Made by a program: the position numbers and the translations under genes
Notes under the pieces: generated by a model
The model's database searches: none
What the model was told of the DNA's origin: nothing
The model's input: only the letters and a program-made list of their open reading frames with translations
Assembly: GCA_015057325.1 (NCBI GenBank)
Contig: SVEQ01000005.1
Location: 1-64,000 of the forward strand
DNA length: 64,000 bases
Direction: 5' to 3'
DNA from: Lachnospiraceae bacterium
GTDB lineage: Bacteria > Bacillota > Clostridia > Lachnospirales > Lachnospiraceae
In this document: one piece after another, positions 1 to 8,882 of the stretch
Layout of the letters: every line of letters starts with the position of its first letter
Numbering within the stretch: the first letter of the stretch is position 1

Positions 1-155
1 TAAAAGAATTTCAGGGTTGTTTTGTTGTTTAATTATCATTCAATTTTGTAAGGTTCATTTGCTTATAAATCGATGTCGTGCAACTTATGTAAATCCTTTA
101 TTTATAAGCGATTGCGGTTCTTTCCGAAGTACCCTTCAGCACCGCAGCGAAGTTA
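1..155 (-). other. Probable rRNA-operon leader, transcribed off the left edge
   Basis: No open frame of note is present. Read on the minus strand, the segment follows directly on a strong promoter and contains a perfect 10-bp inverted repeat (GCTTATAAAT at 61-70 against ATTTATAAGC near 99-108), a GC-rich hairpin with GCGGT/ACCGC arms around 114-147, and an A-rich tract with ACCTTACAAAATTGAATGAT near 36-55, the type of sequence that precedes 16S or lies in 16S-23S spacers of Clostridia. The rRNA itself would lie outside the window, so this is an inference from promoter strength and leader style. A tRNA or other stable-RNA leader is possible. Confidence 0.4.
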
Positions 156-184
156 ATATTACCACAGTGAAATACCAAAGTCAA
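156..184 (-). promoter_or_regulatory. Strong sigma-A type promoter, leftward
   Basis: The minus strand reads TTGACT (184-179), a 17-nt spacer, and TAATAT (161-156). Immediately upstream (185-210) is an A/T-rich tract resembling an UP element. This is close to consensus and points out of the window, just downstream of the CvpA-like gene's stop codon. Confidence 0.65.
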
Positions 185-213
185 CACCTTTTTTAAATTT
201 TTTTTCGGTATTT

Positions 214-918
214 TTAAATGAATAGAATTTTAGTGAAATCACCCACAATATCTAGTATTAGATTGTTGTCGTACAACAACTTGAGCACCCAAACGTCAGA
301 AATTTGTTCAATCAATTCTTTGCTCCAACCCATAGTTGAGGTCAAAGATAGAACAAAAAAGAATAACCAGATAAGAAGCAGACCTTTGATACAACCAAGA
401 CCGGCTCCACCTAATTTATCCACCGAACCTACAATCGGAATCGATTGCACTCCTTTTGCAAAGACCTGCAAAAAGAAAAATGCCACCCTGCACACTAAAA
501 CAAGAAAAACATATACAAAGCCATTTATAATAAGAACTGCCAGCGACTTTGAGATATAATCATACACGCCGACAGCACCAAGCAAATCATAAGTTTCCTT
601 ATTATTGTTGTCCAACATATTCTTTTTCATTATGCCGGGAAGAGGCAAACTTTCAATAAGCGAAACCTGCACACCTTTTGAAACCTCCTTGCCTGTGTCA
701 GAAAACTCCAACTTCTCGGCAATATACATAGCAAGTTTTTCATCTGTATCGCTATGCTCAATCAGATTACTGCTGACATGCGGCGCAACATAAAAAGCAA
801 CAATCAATCCAACTACAAGTCCCGCTACAGAAATAAGCACACGGAATAATCCACGTGCCCATCCTGAAATTACACATATTAAAAATACAATGCCGATTAC
901 AATCGCAACTACATTCAT
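214..918 (-). CDS. CvpA family membrane protein
   Basis: A 234-residue integral membrane protein of the CvpA (colicin V production) family. Hydrophobic segments lie at about residues 1-20, 22-46, 120-150 and 172-195. The N-terminal glycine-rich helix pair with 'SGWARGLFR' is typical of the family. In Clostridia such proteins have an unclear role in the cell envelope; the E. coli homologue is needed for colicin V secretion. Its ATG overlaps the stop of the DUF5711 gene as ATGA, so the two are translationally coupled. No hairpin terminator is seen before the leftward promoter at 156-184. Confidence 0.8.
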   Translation of the reverse strand: MNVVAIVIGIVFLICVISGWARGLFRVLISVAGLVVGLIVAFYVAPHVSSNLIEHSDTDEKLAMYIAEKLEFSDTGKEVSKGVQVSLIESLPLPGIMKKNMLDNNNKETYDLLGAVGVYDYISKSLAVLIINGFVYVFLVLVCRVAFFFLQVFAKGVQSIPIVGSVDKLGGAGLGCIKGLLLIWLFFFVLSLTSTMGWSKELIEQISDVWVLKLLYDNNLILDIVGDFTKILFI

Positions 919-2213
919 TTATCTTTCTTATCCCCATCATGCTTGATTCGAATCACTTCGGAATCATTTTCATATAAAACAATATACCTTCTACTGTAAC
1001 CTGTAGGTATAACATCAACTACATTCTTATTAAATGAATACGAGAACTTAAGTCCTCCCTTGATAGAGAATATTCTGCATTCATTTCCACCGGTGAAAAC
1101 TATCTCCTTGTCGGTCATTCTGACATTGCTGTAGTCAAAGTCTATCTTTTGCGACATGACCCTGCGGCCATTGGTGTTGTACAGTTCAAGCACATAAGGC
1201 GCTTTCGTTTCATTATCCTTGACCGTCTCGTCATTAGGCACGATTACACCTACGTATTGCTGATTATAAACAACACTTCTAACCTCTTGTTTAAACTCAA
1301 TCCTCGCTTTCTCACTCGGTTTTTCCTTCATGGAATAAATGATAAACTGATTGTCACCAAATGCACAAATGGTATTATTATCTATAAACTCTACTTTTGG
1401 AACAACAGTATCTTCTAATTGATATCCACCCATTAAACGATCTGCATTTTCATTCACGCCCACCGGACCAAAGTTGTAGGCAGCCAAACCGTTCTTAATA
1501 TTAGCCCCATCAATGTATAAGTATGAAGAAAACAGTTTCTCACCATCATCAGACAAATCGATATCCATAGGGTAACCGCTCTTATCAAGAGTTGTCTGGA
1601 TTTCCGAAATCTTGTCTCCGTTTTTGTCGTATATATTAATGTAGTTAACCTTATCCCCTTCAAGAATTACTGCAAACTCACCCTGCGAAGCAACCGCAAT
1701 ATCACAAATCGTATAAGGCATTGACGTGTTGCTGACCTTGCCCGTGTCATCGAAAATATAAACATCGTTGCCGTTAAGATCAGCAATCGCCGCATATTTA
1801 CCGCATACATCTGCGGCCGGCATTTTCATAACGTAAGTTTCCGTCCACACTGCATCGCCCTTGTCACTTACATAAGTTGCACCATCCTTGCTGTACTTAA
1901 GCAGCGAGGTCTTGTAAGGAATATAATCAAGCATCGCACTATTTTTAATGCTTGTCTTCTCAACTACATCGTAAGCGTTGTAATTTCTTTGAGTTAAATA
2001 GTGGAGTATAAATGTAAAAAGTCCCACTACAACGACCAAGACAGCAACACGGACAATTGTCGAACCTTCTATAACAGGTCGTCCGCTTTCCTCTTCCTCA
2101 TCATCGTAGTATTCGTCATATTCTTCCTGTTCCTCTTCTATTTCTGCTCTTGTGCGAATCATGAAATATTTGAAGAATCCATCTTTTTCTTTATCAGGTG
2201 TATTATCTCTCAT
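915..2213 (-). CDS. DUF5711 family membrane-anchored protein
   Basis: A 432-residue protein with a very acidic N-terminal cytoplasmic tail (EEEQEEYDEYYDDEEEE around 25-42), one membrane helix at about 52-72, and a long extracytoplasmic region of repeated beta-strand blades such as 'VYIFDDTGKV' and 'INIYDKNGDK', which suggests a beta-propeller. I recognise it as the DUF5711 family of Lachnospiraceae, function unknown. It is coupled to the CvpA-like gene by a 4-base overlap. The start is preceded by AAAAAAGGTAGAAGTT, a reasonable ribosome binding site. Confidence 0.75.
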   Translation of the reverse strand: MRDNTPDKEKDGFFKYFMIRTRAEIEEEQEEYDEYYDDEEEESGRPVIEGSTIVRVAVLVVVVGLFTFILHYLTQRNYNAYDVVEKTSIKNSAMLDYIPYKTSLLKYSKDGATYVSDKGDAVWTETYVMKMPAADVCGKYAAIADLNGNDVYIFDDTGKVSNTSMPYTICDIAVASQGEFAVILEGDKVNYINIYDKNGDKISEIQTTLDKSGYPMDIDLSDDGEKLFSSYLYIDGANIKNGLAAYNFGPVGVNENADRLMGGYQLEDTVVPKVEFIDNNTICAFGDNQFIIYSMKEKPSEKARIEFKQEVRSVVYNQQYVGVIVPNDETVKDNETKAPYVLELYNTNGRRVMSQKIDFDYSNVRMTDKEIVFTGGNECRIFSIKGGLKFSYSFNKNVVDVIPTGYSRRYIVLYENDSEVIRIKHDGDKKDK

Positions 2214-2278
2214 AACTTCTACCTTTTTTCATAACTAATCGGATTCAAACATCCTGATATAGTTTATCACACACCCTT

Positions 2279-3400
2279 TTATTTCGCAACAGACGGAATA
2301 ACTATTTCATCACCTTCGTGAATCTCATCCGACTGCGTCAGACCGTTTGCCTCCATCAACTCTGCAACATATCCTACCGAATTGTACATTTTAAAGCTGA
2401 TTGATGAAAGTGTATCACCATCCTGTACCGTATAATATCTGGCAGGCACATCTTTGCACTCTGTAGTAGTTATATGTTCTTCCTGCGTAGTTACCGATGT
2501 GACTTTTTCCTTCCTGATTGTCAGATGTGATGAGGTGGTTTTGGGTGCATCATTTACTTTCATAACATCCTTCACATCCATAACATCATTTACAGCAAGA
2601 TAATGTTCAACCCTGCCGAGCATTCGATAATTGCTAAGTACCGCAACGCCAAGAGCTAGCACTGCCACAACAAGACATGCACTAAGTGCACACAGATGAC
2701 GGTTCACTCTTTCTATCCTTGCGGCTTTCGCACGTTCCTCCAACAGGTGCTTGTAGCGACCAAGAACCTCCTCGTCTTTGCTTTCGATATCATCCGCTTC
2801 ACGCTCATTTGCACCTTGTATATCAATCATGTAATTTTGCATTTCTTCATTGCGGGCATAATATATGTAATAACCCGTCTGACGACGAAGGTAATTTCCG
2901 TCTATCATATAGAAGGCATCCTCGTTTTCTAACGCATCCATAACAAATAGCACCTTGTTTTCTCCGGAGAAGTTTTCGACATGAAGTTTCTGAATCATAT
3001 CGTTAACCTCTGTCGAAAATCCCATTCGCGACAAAAACCAGCCGACAACCGACAGCTCCGGAAAATATTCTTTGACCTCTTTGTATATCAATCCCCATGT
3101 CTCATCGTCAAATGACGACTCCTGCAAGTCGAGTTCTAAGTTCTGTGCCGCAATCGCACCACTTATAAAAATGGCACTGCCCCTGCCACCTGTTTTCACC
3201 TCGCCTACCAGTATTGCTCCTCTTGCATATGTAGAATCAGGTGCCGCAAGTTTGGTTAAAAAAGTCATAACGTAGTCTTCAATATAAATGCGTTTTAAAC
3301 CGTGCGGTGCACCTATTTGTCTGATATTCTTCGGTAATTCAACTCCCGAAAAGAAGTCATTTGTTGTATCATTTCCCTTATCGTATACAATCTCTATCAT
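2279..3400 (-). CDS. LysM-domain membrane protein with MPN/JAB-like N-terminal domain
   Basis: The frame is open from 3526, but I place the start at the ATG ending at 3400, which has AAAGGAATAGAAGAA upstream; the earlier Met has no ribosome binding site. The product is 373 residues. Residues 1-180 look like an MPN/JAB-fold domain ('AILVGEV', 'VVGWFLSRMGF', 'KVLFVMDA') but lack the metal-binding His-x-His, so peptidase activity is unlikely. A charged stretch is followed by a membrane helix at about 235-255, a Thr/Ser-rich linker, and a C-terminal LysM domain ('YTVQDGDTLSSISFKMY') for peptidoglycan binding. The fold of the N-terminal part is an inference; the LysM call is secure. Confidence 0.8.
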   Translation of the reverse strand: MIEIVYDKGNDTTNDFFSGVELPKNIRQIGAPHGLKRIYIEDYVMTFLTKLAAPDSTYARGAILVGEVKTGGRGSAIFISGAIAAQNLELDLQESSFDDETWGLIYKEVKEYFPELSVVGWFLSRMGFSTEVNDMIQKLHVENFSGENKVLFVMDALENEDAFYMIDGNYLRRQTGYYIYYARNEEMQNYMIDIQGANEREADDIESKDEEVLGRYKHLLEERAKAARIERVNRHLCALSACLVVAVLALGVAVLSNYRMLGRVEHYLAVNDVMDVKDVMKVNDAPKTTSSHLTIRKEKVTSVTTQEEHITTTECKDVPARYYTVQDGDTLSSISFKMYNSVGYVAELMEANGLTQSDEIHEGDEIVIPSVAK

Positions 3401-3632
3401 TTCTTCTATTCCTTTCGTGGCATTTTGACCTTCTAATAAAATACCACTACGTGAAATCTTATCATGTCTAACCTTGTCCCGATAAACACTCAAATGTCCG
3501 CAAAATACGGAAGTTTTTTTCTTCATGTACGAAGAATCGACACGCTGTATTTTTTTAACAATTTGTGTTTAGAACAGGCTCAATAAGACAATACTCTACA
3601 TAAATTAATATTAGAGTCGGGAGGGGATATAT

Positions 3633-4175
3633 GTGAAAACTGTCTACCTTAACGCTTTTGAAAACGATTCGGATAAGAAACTTTGCAATGCAATCAAAAG
3701 ATCATTAAGAAAAAACAATACAGATATATGTGACGTTGTAATTCTTTGTATTGGAACAGATCGGGCAACCGGTGACTGTCTAGGACCGTTGGTGGGGAAT
3801 CATTTAAAAACCAATCTTCCCAACATTTGTGTATTTGGAACACTTGAGCATCCGGTACACGCTCTTAATTTGGAAGAAACCTTAGAAACAATATACAATC
3901 AATATAAAAAACCATTTATTATTGCCATCGATGCATCGCTTGGCGTACCCGAGCACATCGGTTACGCCACGTTATGTCAAAAGCCGTTATATCCGGGAAA
4001 AGGGGTAAATAAAAAACTGCCTGCGATAGGTAATATCTCTATCACAGGCATAGTAAATGTTGCCGGTTTCCCTAATTCAATTCTTCTGCAAAGCACGAGA
4101 CTTCATACCGTCATGACCCTTGCAGATTGTATAGGCAATGCAATAAGTATGTGTTATCTTCCCGCACCCTTGTAA
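3633..4175 (+). CDS. yyaC: YyaC family spore protein (GPR-fold)
   Basis: A 180-residue protein matching the YyaC family, which shares the fold of the germination protease GPR and is found in spore-forming Firmicutes. Recognisable blocks are 'LCIGTDRATGDCLGPLVG' (about 39-56), 'LEHPVHALNLEE' and 'IAIDASLG' (about 96-103). The start is GTG at 3633; the overlapping ATG at 3631 is followed at once by TGA. The ribosome binding site is GGGAGGGGATAT. The last 22 bases overlap convergently with the coiled-coil gene on the other strand. The exact biochemical role of YyaC is not settled. Confidence 0.8.
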   Translation: MKTVYLNAFENDSDKKLCNAIKRSLRKNNTDICDVVILCIGTDRATGDCLGPLVGNHLKTNLPNICVFGTLEHPVHALNLEETLETIYNQYKKPFIIAIDASLGVPEHIGYATLCQKPLYPGKGVNKKLPAIGNISITGIVNVAGFPNSILLQSTRLHTVMTLADCIGNAISMCYLPAPL

Positions 4176-5272
4176 GCGGCGATTGCTTCAGAAACTGTAT
4201 CAGCCGTTCCATCTTCCATAAGAGCAATCAAATCATCAACCTTTTCAGATGTGCAGAATTCCTTACCAAGAATAGCACCGTAATTGTTAGCCACCGCAAG
4301 TGAGGAGTTCTTGATGTCTTCATTAAGAAGTGCAATATCGTCCTCCAGTTTGTGAAGTCTGGCCTTCATGTCTTCGATAATTGGAAGTCTTCTGTCATTG
4401 ACCTCGTCTATGAGAACCGGTTTTGTCTCATTTTCAAAAGCAGTCATGGCATCCTGCTTCTCACGACTTATCTCATTAAGTTCTTCGTCAAGTTCTAACA
4501 GTTTGTCATCATACTTATCAAGTCCGTATTGACTGTCGTCCTTGTCCTTGTCGATTTTATTCTTAATTGCACGCATCTGTCGCTTGTTTGCTTCAATCTC
4601 ATCTCTGATATGACGCCCCTCTTTGATTGTGTCATAATTCTTAACTTTGATGGAGTTAAATATCAATACGTATACAAGCGTTATTATAAAAAGTATAAAT
4701 GCTGTTATAAGCACGCTTCCATAAGCAAGCATGCCGGGATTATTCTTGAAAAATACAGTCTTTCCAAGCAACCATATTAAAGATGGCACACCCGCAAAAA
4801 CAATCAATATTGTAAGAATCATCACCAAATACTCTGATATTCTTTTGGGCATATAGAGCGAGTAAAAGAAACCACTTCTGGCAAATGTCGGAATATGCTT
4901 GGCTTTAAACAAAGTCCTCATTTCAACCTGATACTGTCGATTCTCTTCCTGTATTTCCGCAGTCTCGTTGGAAAAACGTTCACCTATACGTTTAGTTTTG
5001 GTCTTGTCACGTTTAGCATTGACGCTTTTACTTCTTGCTTTGTTGGCATCAATTTGAACATCATACTCACGCTCGATTTCATTTTTTCTGCGTTTGATTG
5101 TTTGGGCAATCTCGTCCTGGATTGATTTTTCTTCGGAAATTATTCCTTTCTTAAGGCTCTTTTCCTGAAGTCTGTATTCAGCCATTTCTTTCTTAAGCTG
5201 TTCTACTGCCTCAAGGTCCGTTCGAACCTGATACAGATAATCTACATTTTCATAAAACACATTATTATGCAA
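4154..5272 (-). CDS. Unrecognised coiled-coil membrane protein
   Basis: A 372-residue protein I cannot assign to a family. It has an N-terminal coiled coil (about 15-125, rich in Lys, Glu and Gln), two membrane helices at about 147-170 and 183-207, and a second long coiled coil (about 215-330) ending in a small helical tail. The hairpin-like topology with both coils on the same side suggests a scaffold or membrane-organising role, but that is speculation. It is convergent with the YyaC gene and divergent from the CBS gene. Confidence 0.65.
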   Translation of the reverse strand: MHNNVFYENVDYLYQVRTDLEAVEQLKKEMAEYRLQEKSLKKGIISEEKSIQDEIAQTIKRRKNEIEREYDVQIDANKARSKSVNAKRDKTKTKRIGERFSNETAEIQEENRQYQVEMRTLFKAKHIPTFARSGFFYSLYMPKRISEYLVMILTILIVFAGVPSLIWLLGKTVFFKNNPGMLAYGSVLITAFILFIITLVYVLIFNSIKVKNYDTIKEGRHIRDEIEANKRQMRAIKNKIDKDKDDSQYGLDKYDDKLLELDEELNEISREKQDAMTAFENETKPVLIDEVNDRRLPIIEDMKARLHKLEDDIALLNEDIKNSSLAVANNYGAILGKEFCTSEKVDDLIALMEDGTADTVSEAIAAYKGAGR

Positions 5273-5442
5273 TTATATCGCCTCACTTTTTCTTATGTGT
5301 GTCATCATAAGTTATAATAACAAAGTTATTTTTCAAATACAACCTTTTGTATAACCTTCATAAAATGTTCATATGTTTTCCATTGTTTTTGAACTCATTT
5401 TATTATATACTGTAACTAATTTAAATATTATCAAACAGGGAG

Positions 5443-5856
5443 GTGAACACAATCAATATACTTTTTTTCCTTACGCCCAAGGCAGAGGTCGAATTTCTTG
5501 ATTGGAATTACTCTTTGCGTCAAGCACTTGAGAAAATGCAGGTACATAAGTATTCTTCAATTCCAATCATTAGCAATGAGGGCGAATATGTAGGCACGTT
5601 AACCGAAGGGGATATGTTATGGTATTTCTATAACAATAACGATACCCATATGAGTCAAGAAGAATTGGAAGAAATGCCCCTTACTGTTGTTCCTCGAAGA
5701 ATTGACTATGAAACAGTCAACGCAAGTTCGAACATGGAGGATCTACTTTCAAAAATTATGAAGCAGAACTTCGTACCGGTCGTGGATGATTGCGATAATT
5801 TCATCGGAATTATCAAGCGAAAGGACGTTATCCAATATTATTATGATCGTGCATAA
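5443..5856 (+). CDS. CBS-domain pair protein
   Basis: About 135 residues made of two CBS motifs ('SLRQALEKMQVHKYSSIPII' type at about 24-50, and 'MKQNFVPVVDDCDNFIGIIKRKDVI' region at the C terminus), a module that binds adenine nucleotides. The first possible conventional codon is GTG at 5443, but that GTG lies inside the AGGGAGGTGA ribosome binding site. Eight bases downstream of GGAGG comes ATC at 5452, which would give an N terminus of MNILFF, the start I associate with this Lachnospiraceae family. The true start may therefore be the non-standard AUC. A bidirectional hairpin terminator follows. Confidence 0.8.
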   Translation: MNTINILFFLTPKAEVEFLDWNYSLRQALEKMQVHKYSSIPIISNEGEYVGTLTEGDMLWYFYNNNDTHMSQEELEEMPLTVVPRRIDYETVNASSNMEDLLSKIMKQNFVPVVDDCDNFIGIIKRKDVIQYYYDRA

Positions 5857-5858
5857 CC

Positions 5859-5893
5859 AAGAAAAGAAGCTGATACTTTCAGCTTCTTTTCTT
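5859..5893. terminator. Bidirectional terminator between CBS and HD-GYP genes
   Basis: Perfect 15-bp stem (AAGAAAAGAAGCTGA at 5859-5873, complement at 5879-5893) with a 5-base loop, A-rich on the left and T-rich on the right. It serves the two convergent genes on either side. Confidence 0.8.
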
Positions 5894-5897
5894 ATTA

Positions 5898-6980
5898 TTA
5901 CAAATATTCTTTAAGTGTTTCCGGATCAACCTTGATACGATTATCCATCGTCTTCATTATATTAGCTATCTGAACTTCTGCGAATACAGAGTCACTGTTA
6001 AGATTAAGCATCTGATTTCTTGAGAAACTCAAGATTATCGGTCTTAATATATCTCTGTCATTCTCTGTGAGAACAAGTCCCTTTTCTCTGTTGGTAAGCT
6101 CAACACATACTCCCGGGTAAAGAATCTGAACACTATTAAGAAGGTGTCTTACCATGTCAGGATCATACAACTTGCTGTCACTTTGAAGAAGTCGAACTGC
6201 ATCTATCTCTGTATGTGGCTCAACGTCTAACTGCATAGCCGTACATTGGTCATAAGCATTAGCAACCATCAAAACTTTAACTGCAGGTAAAATCTTGTTT
6301 GGAGCATTCTCCGGAATATACTGAAGCTGGCATAACTGCATCAATATTCCCTTAACACCCACAGGCAAGCTAAATGTACTTGAAATCTTGTCTATTCCGG
6401 TAATAACCGCTCTTGCAACCTGAGCAACCTCATCATCTTCAAGACCATCAGTCTTACCTCTAAGCTGTGGTGGTAAAGTAAGTTTTCCAAGATCGTGAAG
6501 TATTGCAGCTACTATGACCTCTGTCTGCTCAACTATACCAAATCCTGCTCTGTGCGAAATCAGCGCAGCAAGTATTGCAACATTTAACGAATGTTTATAC
6601 ACATAGTCCTCAGGACTTCTTAAATTCTGGTTGAAGTGGATTTTGTGGTTTAAAGAACCAAATCTTCTGATAAGTTCATCCGCCTGAGACATCAACTGCT
6701 TAGGCTCGTTACCTTTAATAATGGCATCTAGAGAATCCTTAATAGCAAATACCGCCATTGTCTGAAATCTCTCAAACTCCATCTCTTCTTCCGTCATAGG
6801 TGGCAGAGGCTCTGCGGGTTCAAGTATATAAAGTCCAATTAATCCGAAATTGTTAACACTCTCTATTCCCTGTTTTGTAAGTCGGTCATCTCTGCTATAG
6901 AGAAGAACTCCTTTTTTGTTGTATATCGGTCGGGCAAGTCTCATTCCAACCTTAAGATCCTCTGTTTTAACGTAAATCAT
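5898..6980 (-). CDS. HD-GYP-like domain protein with degenerate GYP motif
   Basis: A 360-residue protein. I start it at the ATG ending at 6980 (GGAGGTGGTACG just upstream) rather than at the longer frame from 7037. The N terminus ('VKTEDLKVGMRLARPIYN') is the usual domain that precedes HD-GYP phosphodiesterases. The HD part is present ('YVYKHSLNVAILAALI', then 'AAILHDLGKLTLPPQLRG'), and the late 'VLMVANAYDQCTAM' helix is typical. The loop that should carry HHE and GYP is replaced by 'LQYIPENAPNKILPAVK', so c-di-GMP hydrolysis is doubtful. It may be a catalytically weak or sensory relative. Confidence 0.8.
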   Translation of the reverse strand: MIYVKTEDLKVGMRLARPIYNKKGVLLYSRDDRLTKQGIESVNNFGLIGLYILEPAEPLPPMTEEEMEFERFQTMAVFAIKDSLDAIIKGNEPKQLMSQADELIRRFGSLNHKIHFNQNLRSPEDYVYKHSLNVAILAALISHRAGFGIVEQTEVIVAAILHDLGKLTLPPQLRGKTDGLEDDEVAQVARAVITGIDKISSTFSLPVGVKGILMQLCQLQYIPENAPNKILPAVKVLMVANAYDQCTAMQLDVEPHTEIDAVRLLQSDSKLYDPDMVRHLLNSVQILYPGVCVELTNREKGLVLTENDRDILRPIILSFSRNQMLNLNSDSVFAEVQIANIMKTMDNRIKVDPETLKEYL

Positions 6981-7014
6981 CGTACCACCTCCAGCATGTG
7001 TATAGTCTATTGTA

Positions 7015-7830
7015 TCATTCCAGCTCGTAAATATCAATCACATTAACATGAAACTTTTCATACATCGAAGGCTTTTGCCATGCCATATTAACCCCAAGCT
7101 CATATGAAATAGGTTTCTTACTATTATAAACAAGTCCTGAAAATGTATTCTTTCCTTTTCCCCTCGTTCTCTTATGGTCTCTTGTATCATTTTCGATAAC
7201 GTATGCAGCATCATATCTTATGCGGTATTTCCACATCGGATTCCACCATTTTAACAAAAACAAAACAAAGTTCTGTTTCTCCGGCGGATAACATTCAAGC
7301 GGATATATGTTAATTACTGCGCCCCATTCATCATAAAAAACCTCTGCCAGATCACTTAAATCAGTCCTTTGGTTATCTGACAGAATCTTGATTTGACGAT
7401 AATGATCTTTTAAAGTAACCAATATCGAAAACAGTTCCTTGCGGTTCCATGTACTGTTGTCTATAACAATCGTTGCACTCTCACAGGATTTGTTGCCAAT
7501 AGTTTCTATTATGTAATCGCGATTATTTAAGAACTCATTTTTTCTTGCATGATACATCATATCAGATATGTGCAAAAGCCCCGACATTTTGTAATCGCCA
7601 AACACAACCACATCCGAATAATCAAAGTCTTTAAGTCTGCGTTTCAATCGGTCAAGTTCTCTGTTTCCTATTGTATGTATTATATCTTTATTTCTTACGA
7701 TTTTGATACCTGAAAAAACATCGCAGCTATCTTTTCTTATTTCCCAATCCTTCTTCCGAAAGCGGCAGGAATCTTTTTTGAGTTTCTCCATAGAAAAATT
7801 GATATAGTTAATCGGCATTTTTGTTCTCAT
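7015..7830 (-). CDS. Hypothetical protein, no recognised family
   Basis: About 271 residues; an alternative ATG lies 21 bases upstream at 7851, but the inner one has a TAAGG sequence at suitable spacing. It is rich in Arg, Lys, Asp and Tyr, with alternating beta and alpha character ('DVVVFGDYKMSGLLHISDMMYHARKN', 'SATIVIDNSTWNRKELFSIL', 'AVINIYPLECYP'). No signal peptide or membrane helix is seen. The alternating pattern resembles a Rossmann-like or NYN/PIN-like core, but no catalytic motif is convincing. It ends 34 bases before the HD-GYP-like gene on the same strand. Confidence 0.65.
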   Translation of the reverse strand: MRTKMPINYINFSMEKLKKDSCRFRKKDWEIRKDSCDVFSGIKIVRNKDIIHTIGNRELDRLKRRLKDFDYSDVVVFGDYKMSGLLHISDMMYHARKNEFLNNRDYIIETIGNKSCESATIVIDNSTWNRKELFSILVTLKDHYRQIKILSDNQRTDLSDLAEVFYDEWGAVINIYPLECYPPEKQNFVLFLLKWWNPMWKYRIRYDAAYVIENDTRDHKRTRGKGKNTFSGLVYNSKKPISYELGVNMAWQKPSMYEKFHVNVIDIYELE

Positions 7831-7909
7831 ATAAAACCTTACATTACGCATTATCTTATATAATATTCACCAAACCCGATAATATGATACCTCTTTAATA
7901 TATCAATCT

Positions 7910-8878
7910 TTATGCTCTGATATTATCTATATACGTTTGCAAAAGTTCTTCCAGCTCTGCATAACTTTCAATATGGTTTACCTTGTCTCTTAATTTTGAT
8001 GACTTCGGATATCCTGTCGTGTACCATGCGACATGCTTGCGCATCTCATGTATCCCCGAAAACTCGCCCTTGTGTTCAACCATCATCCTCGCATGGCGAA
8101 GCATTGTCTCCATCATAACAGTCACATCAGGTTTTTGAGGCACATAACCCATTTCAAAATACGTTTTCATTTGCGAGAAAATAAACGGATTACCTTTGGC
8201 ACCTCTTCCTATCATAAAAGCATCACACCCGGTTTGCTCCTTCATGGCTATGACATCATCAGGAGTTAACAGGTCCCCATTACCGATTACAGGAATTGAA
8301 ACCGCTTCCTTAACCTGTCTTATTATATCCCAATCCGCCTTGCCGGAATAGTACTCGCTTCTAAGTCTTCCATGTATAGCGATTGCCGATCCGCCACTTT
8401 GTTCGACAACCTTGGCAATCTCTACCGCATTTATATTATTCTCATCAAAACCTTTTCTAATCTTAACGGTTATCGGAACATCGCACGCCTTAACCATCGC
8501 AGAAACAATTTCACCGACAAGTTTGGGATTCTTCATGAGTGCAGAACCCTCACCGTTATTCACAATCTTTGGAACAGGACAACCCATGTTCACATCGATA
8601 AAATCATATCCCCTCTCCTGCATTCTAGCCGCAATGTCTGCCATAATTTCAGGCTCTGAACCAAAAAGCTGCAGTGCTATCGGATGCTCAATATCCTCAT
8701 AGTGTAATAACGGTTCCGTGTTTTTGTTCTTATAAAGAATTGCCTTGGCACTAACCATCTCAGTATACAAAATGTCGCAGCCCTGTTCTTTGCACAACAA
8801 GCGAAAAGGCAGGTCGGTAATACCTGCCATTGGCGCTAATATTAATTTGTTGGTTAAATCAATCATTGGTTTTTTCAT
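7910..8878 (-). CDS. dusB: tRNA-dihydrouridine synthase
   Basis: A 322-residue flavoenzyme that reduces uridines in the tRNA D-loop. Motifs are 'NKLILAPMAGITDLPFRLLC' near the N terminus (FMN site), 'DVNMGCPVPKIVNNGEGSAL' carrying the catalytic Cys, 'VTVKIRKGFD' and 'CDAFMIGRGAKGNPFIF'. The start is the ATG ending at 8878, 4 bases after the coaX stop, which suggests translational coupling; the longer open frame reads back into coaX and is rejected. The pairing of dus and coaX is common in Clostridia. Confidence 0.93.
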   Translation of the reverse strand: MKKPMIDLTNKLILAPMAGITDLPFRLLCKEQGCDILYTEMVSAKAILYKNKNTEPLLHYEDIEHPIALQLFGSEPEIMADIAARMQERGYDFIDVNMGCPVPKIVNNGEGSALMKNPKLVGEIVSAMVKACDVPITVKIRKGFDENNINAVEIAKVVEQSGGSAIAIHGRLRSEYYSGKADWDIIRQVKEAVSIPVIGNGDLLTPDDVIAMKEQTGCDAFMIGRGAKGNPFIFSQMKTYFEMGYVPQKPDVTVMMETMLRHARMMVEHKGEFSGIHEMRKHVAWYTTGYPKSSKLRDKVNHIESYAELEELLQTYIDNIRA

Positions 8879-8882
8879 ATTA

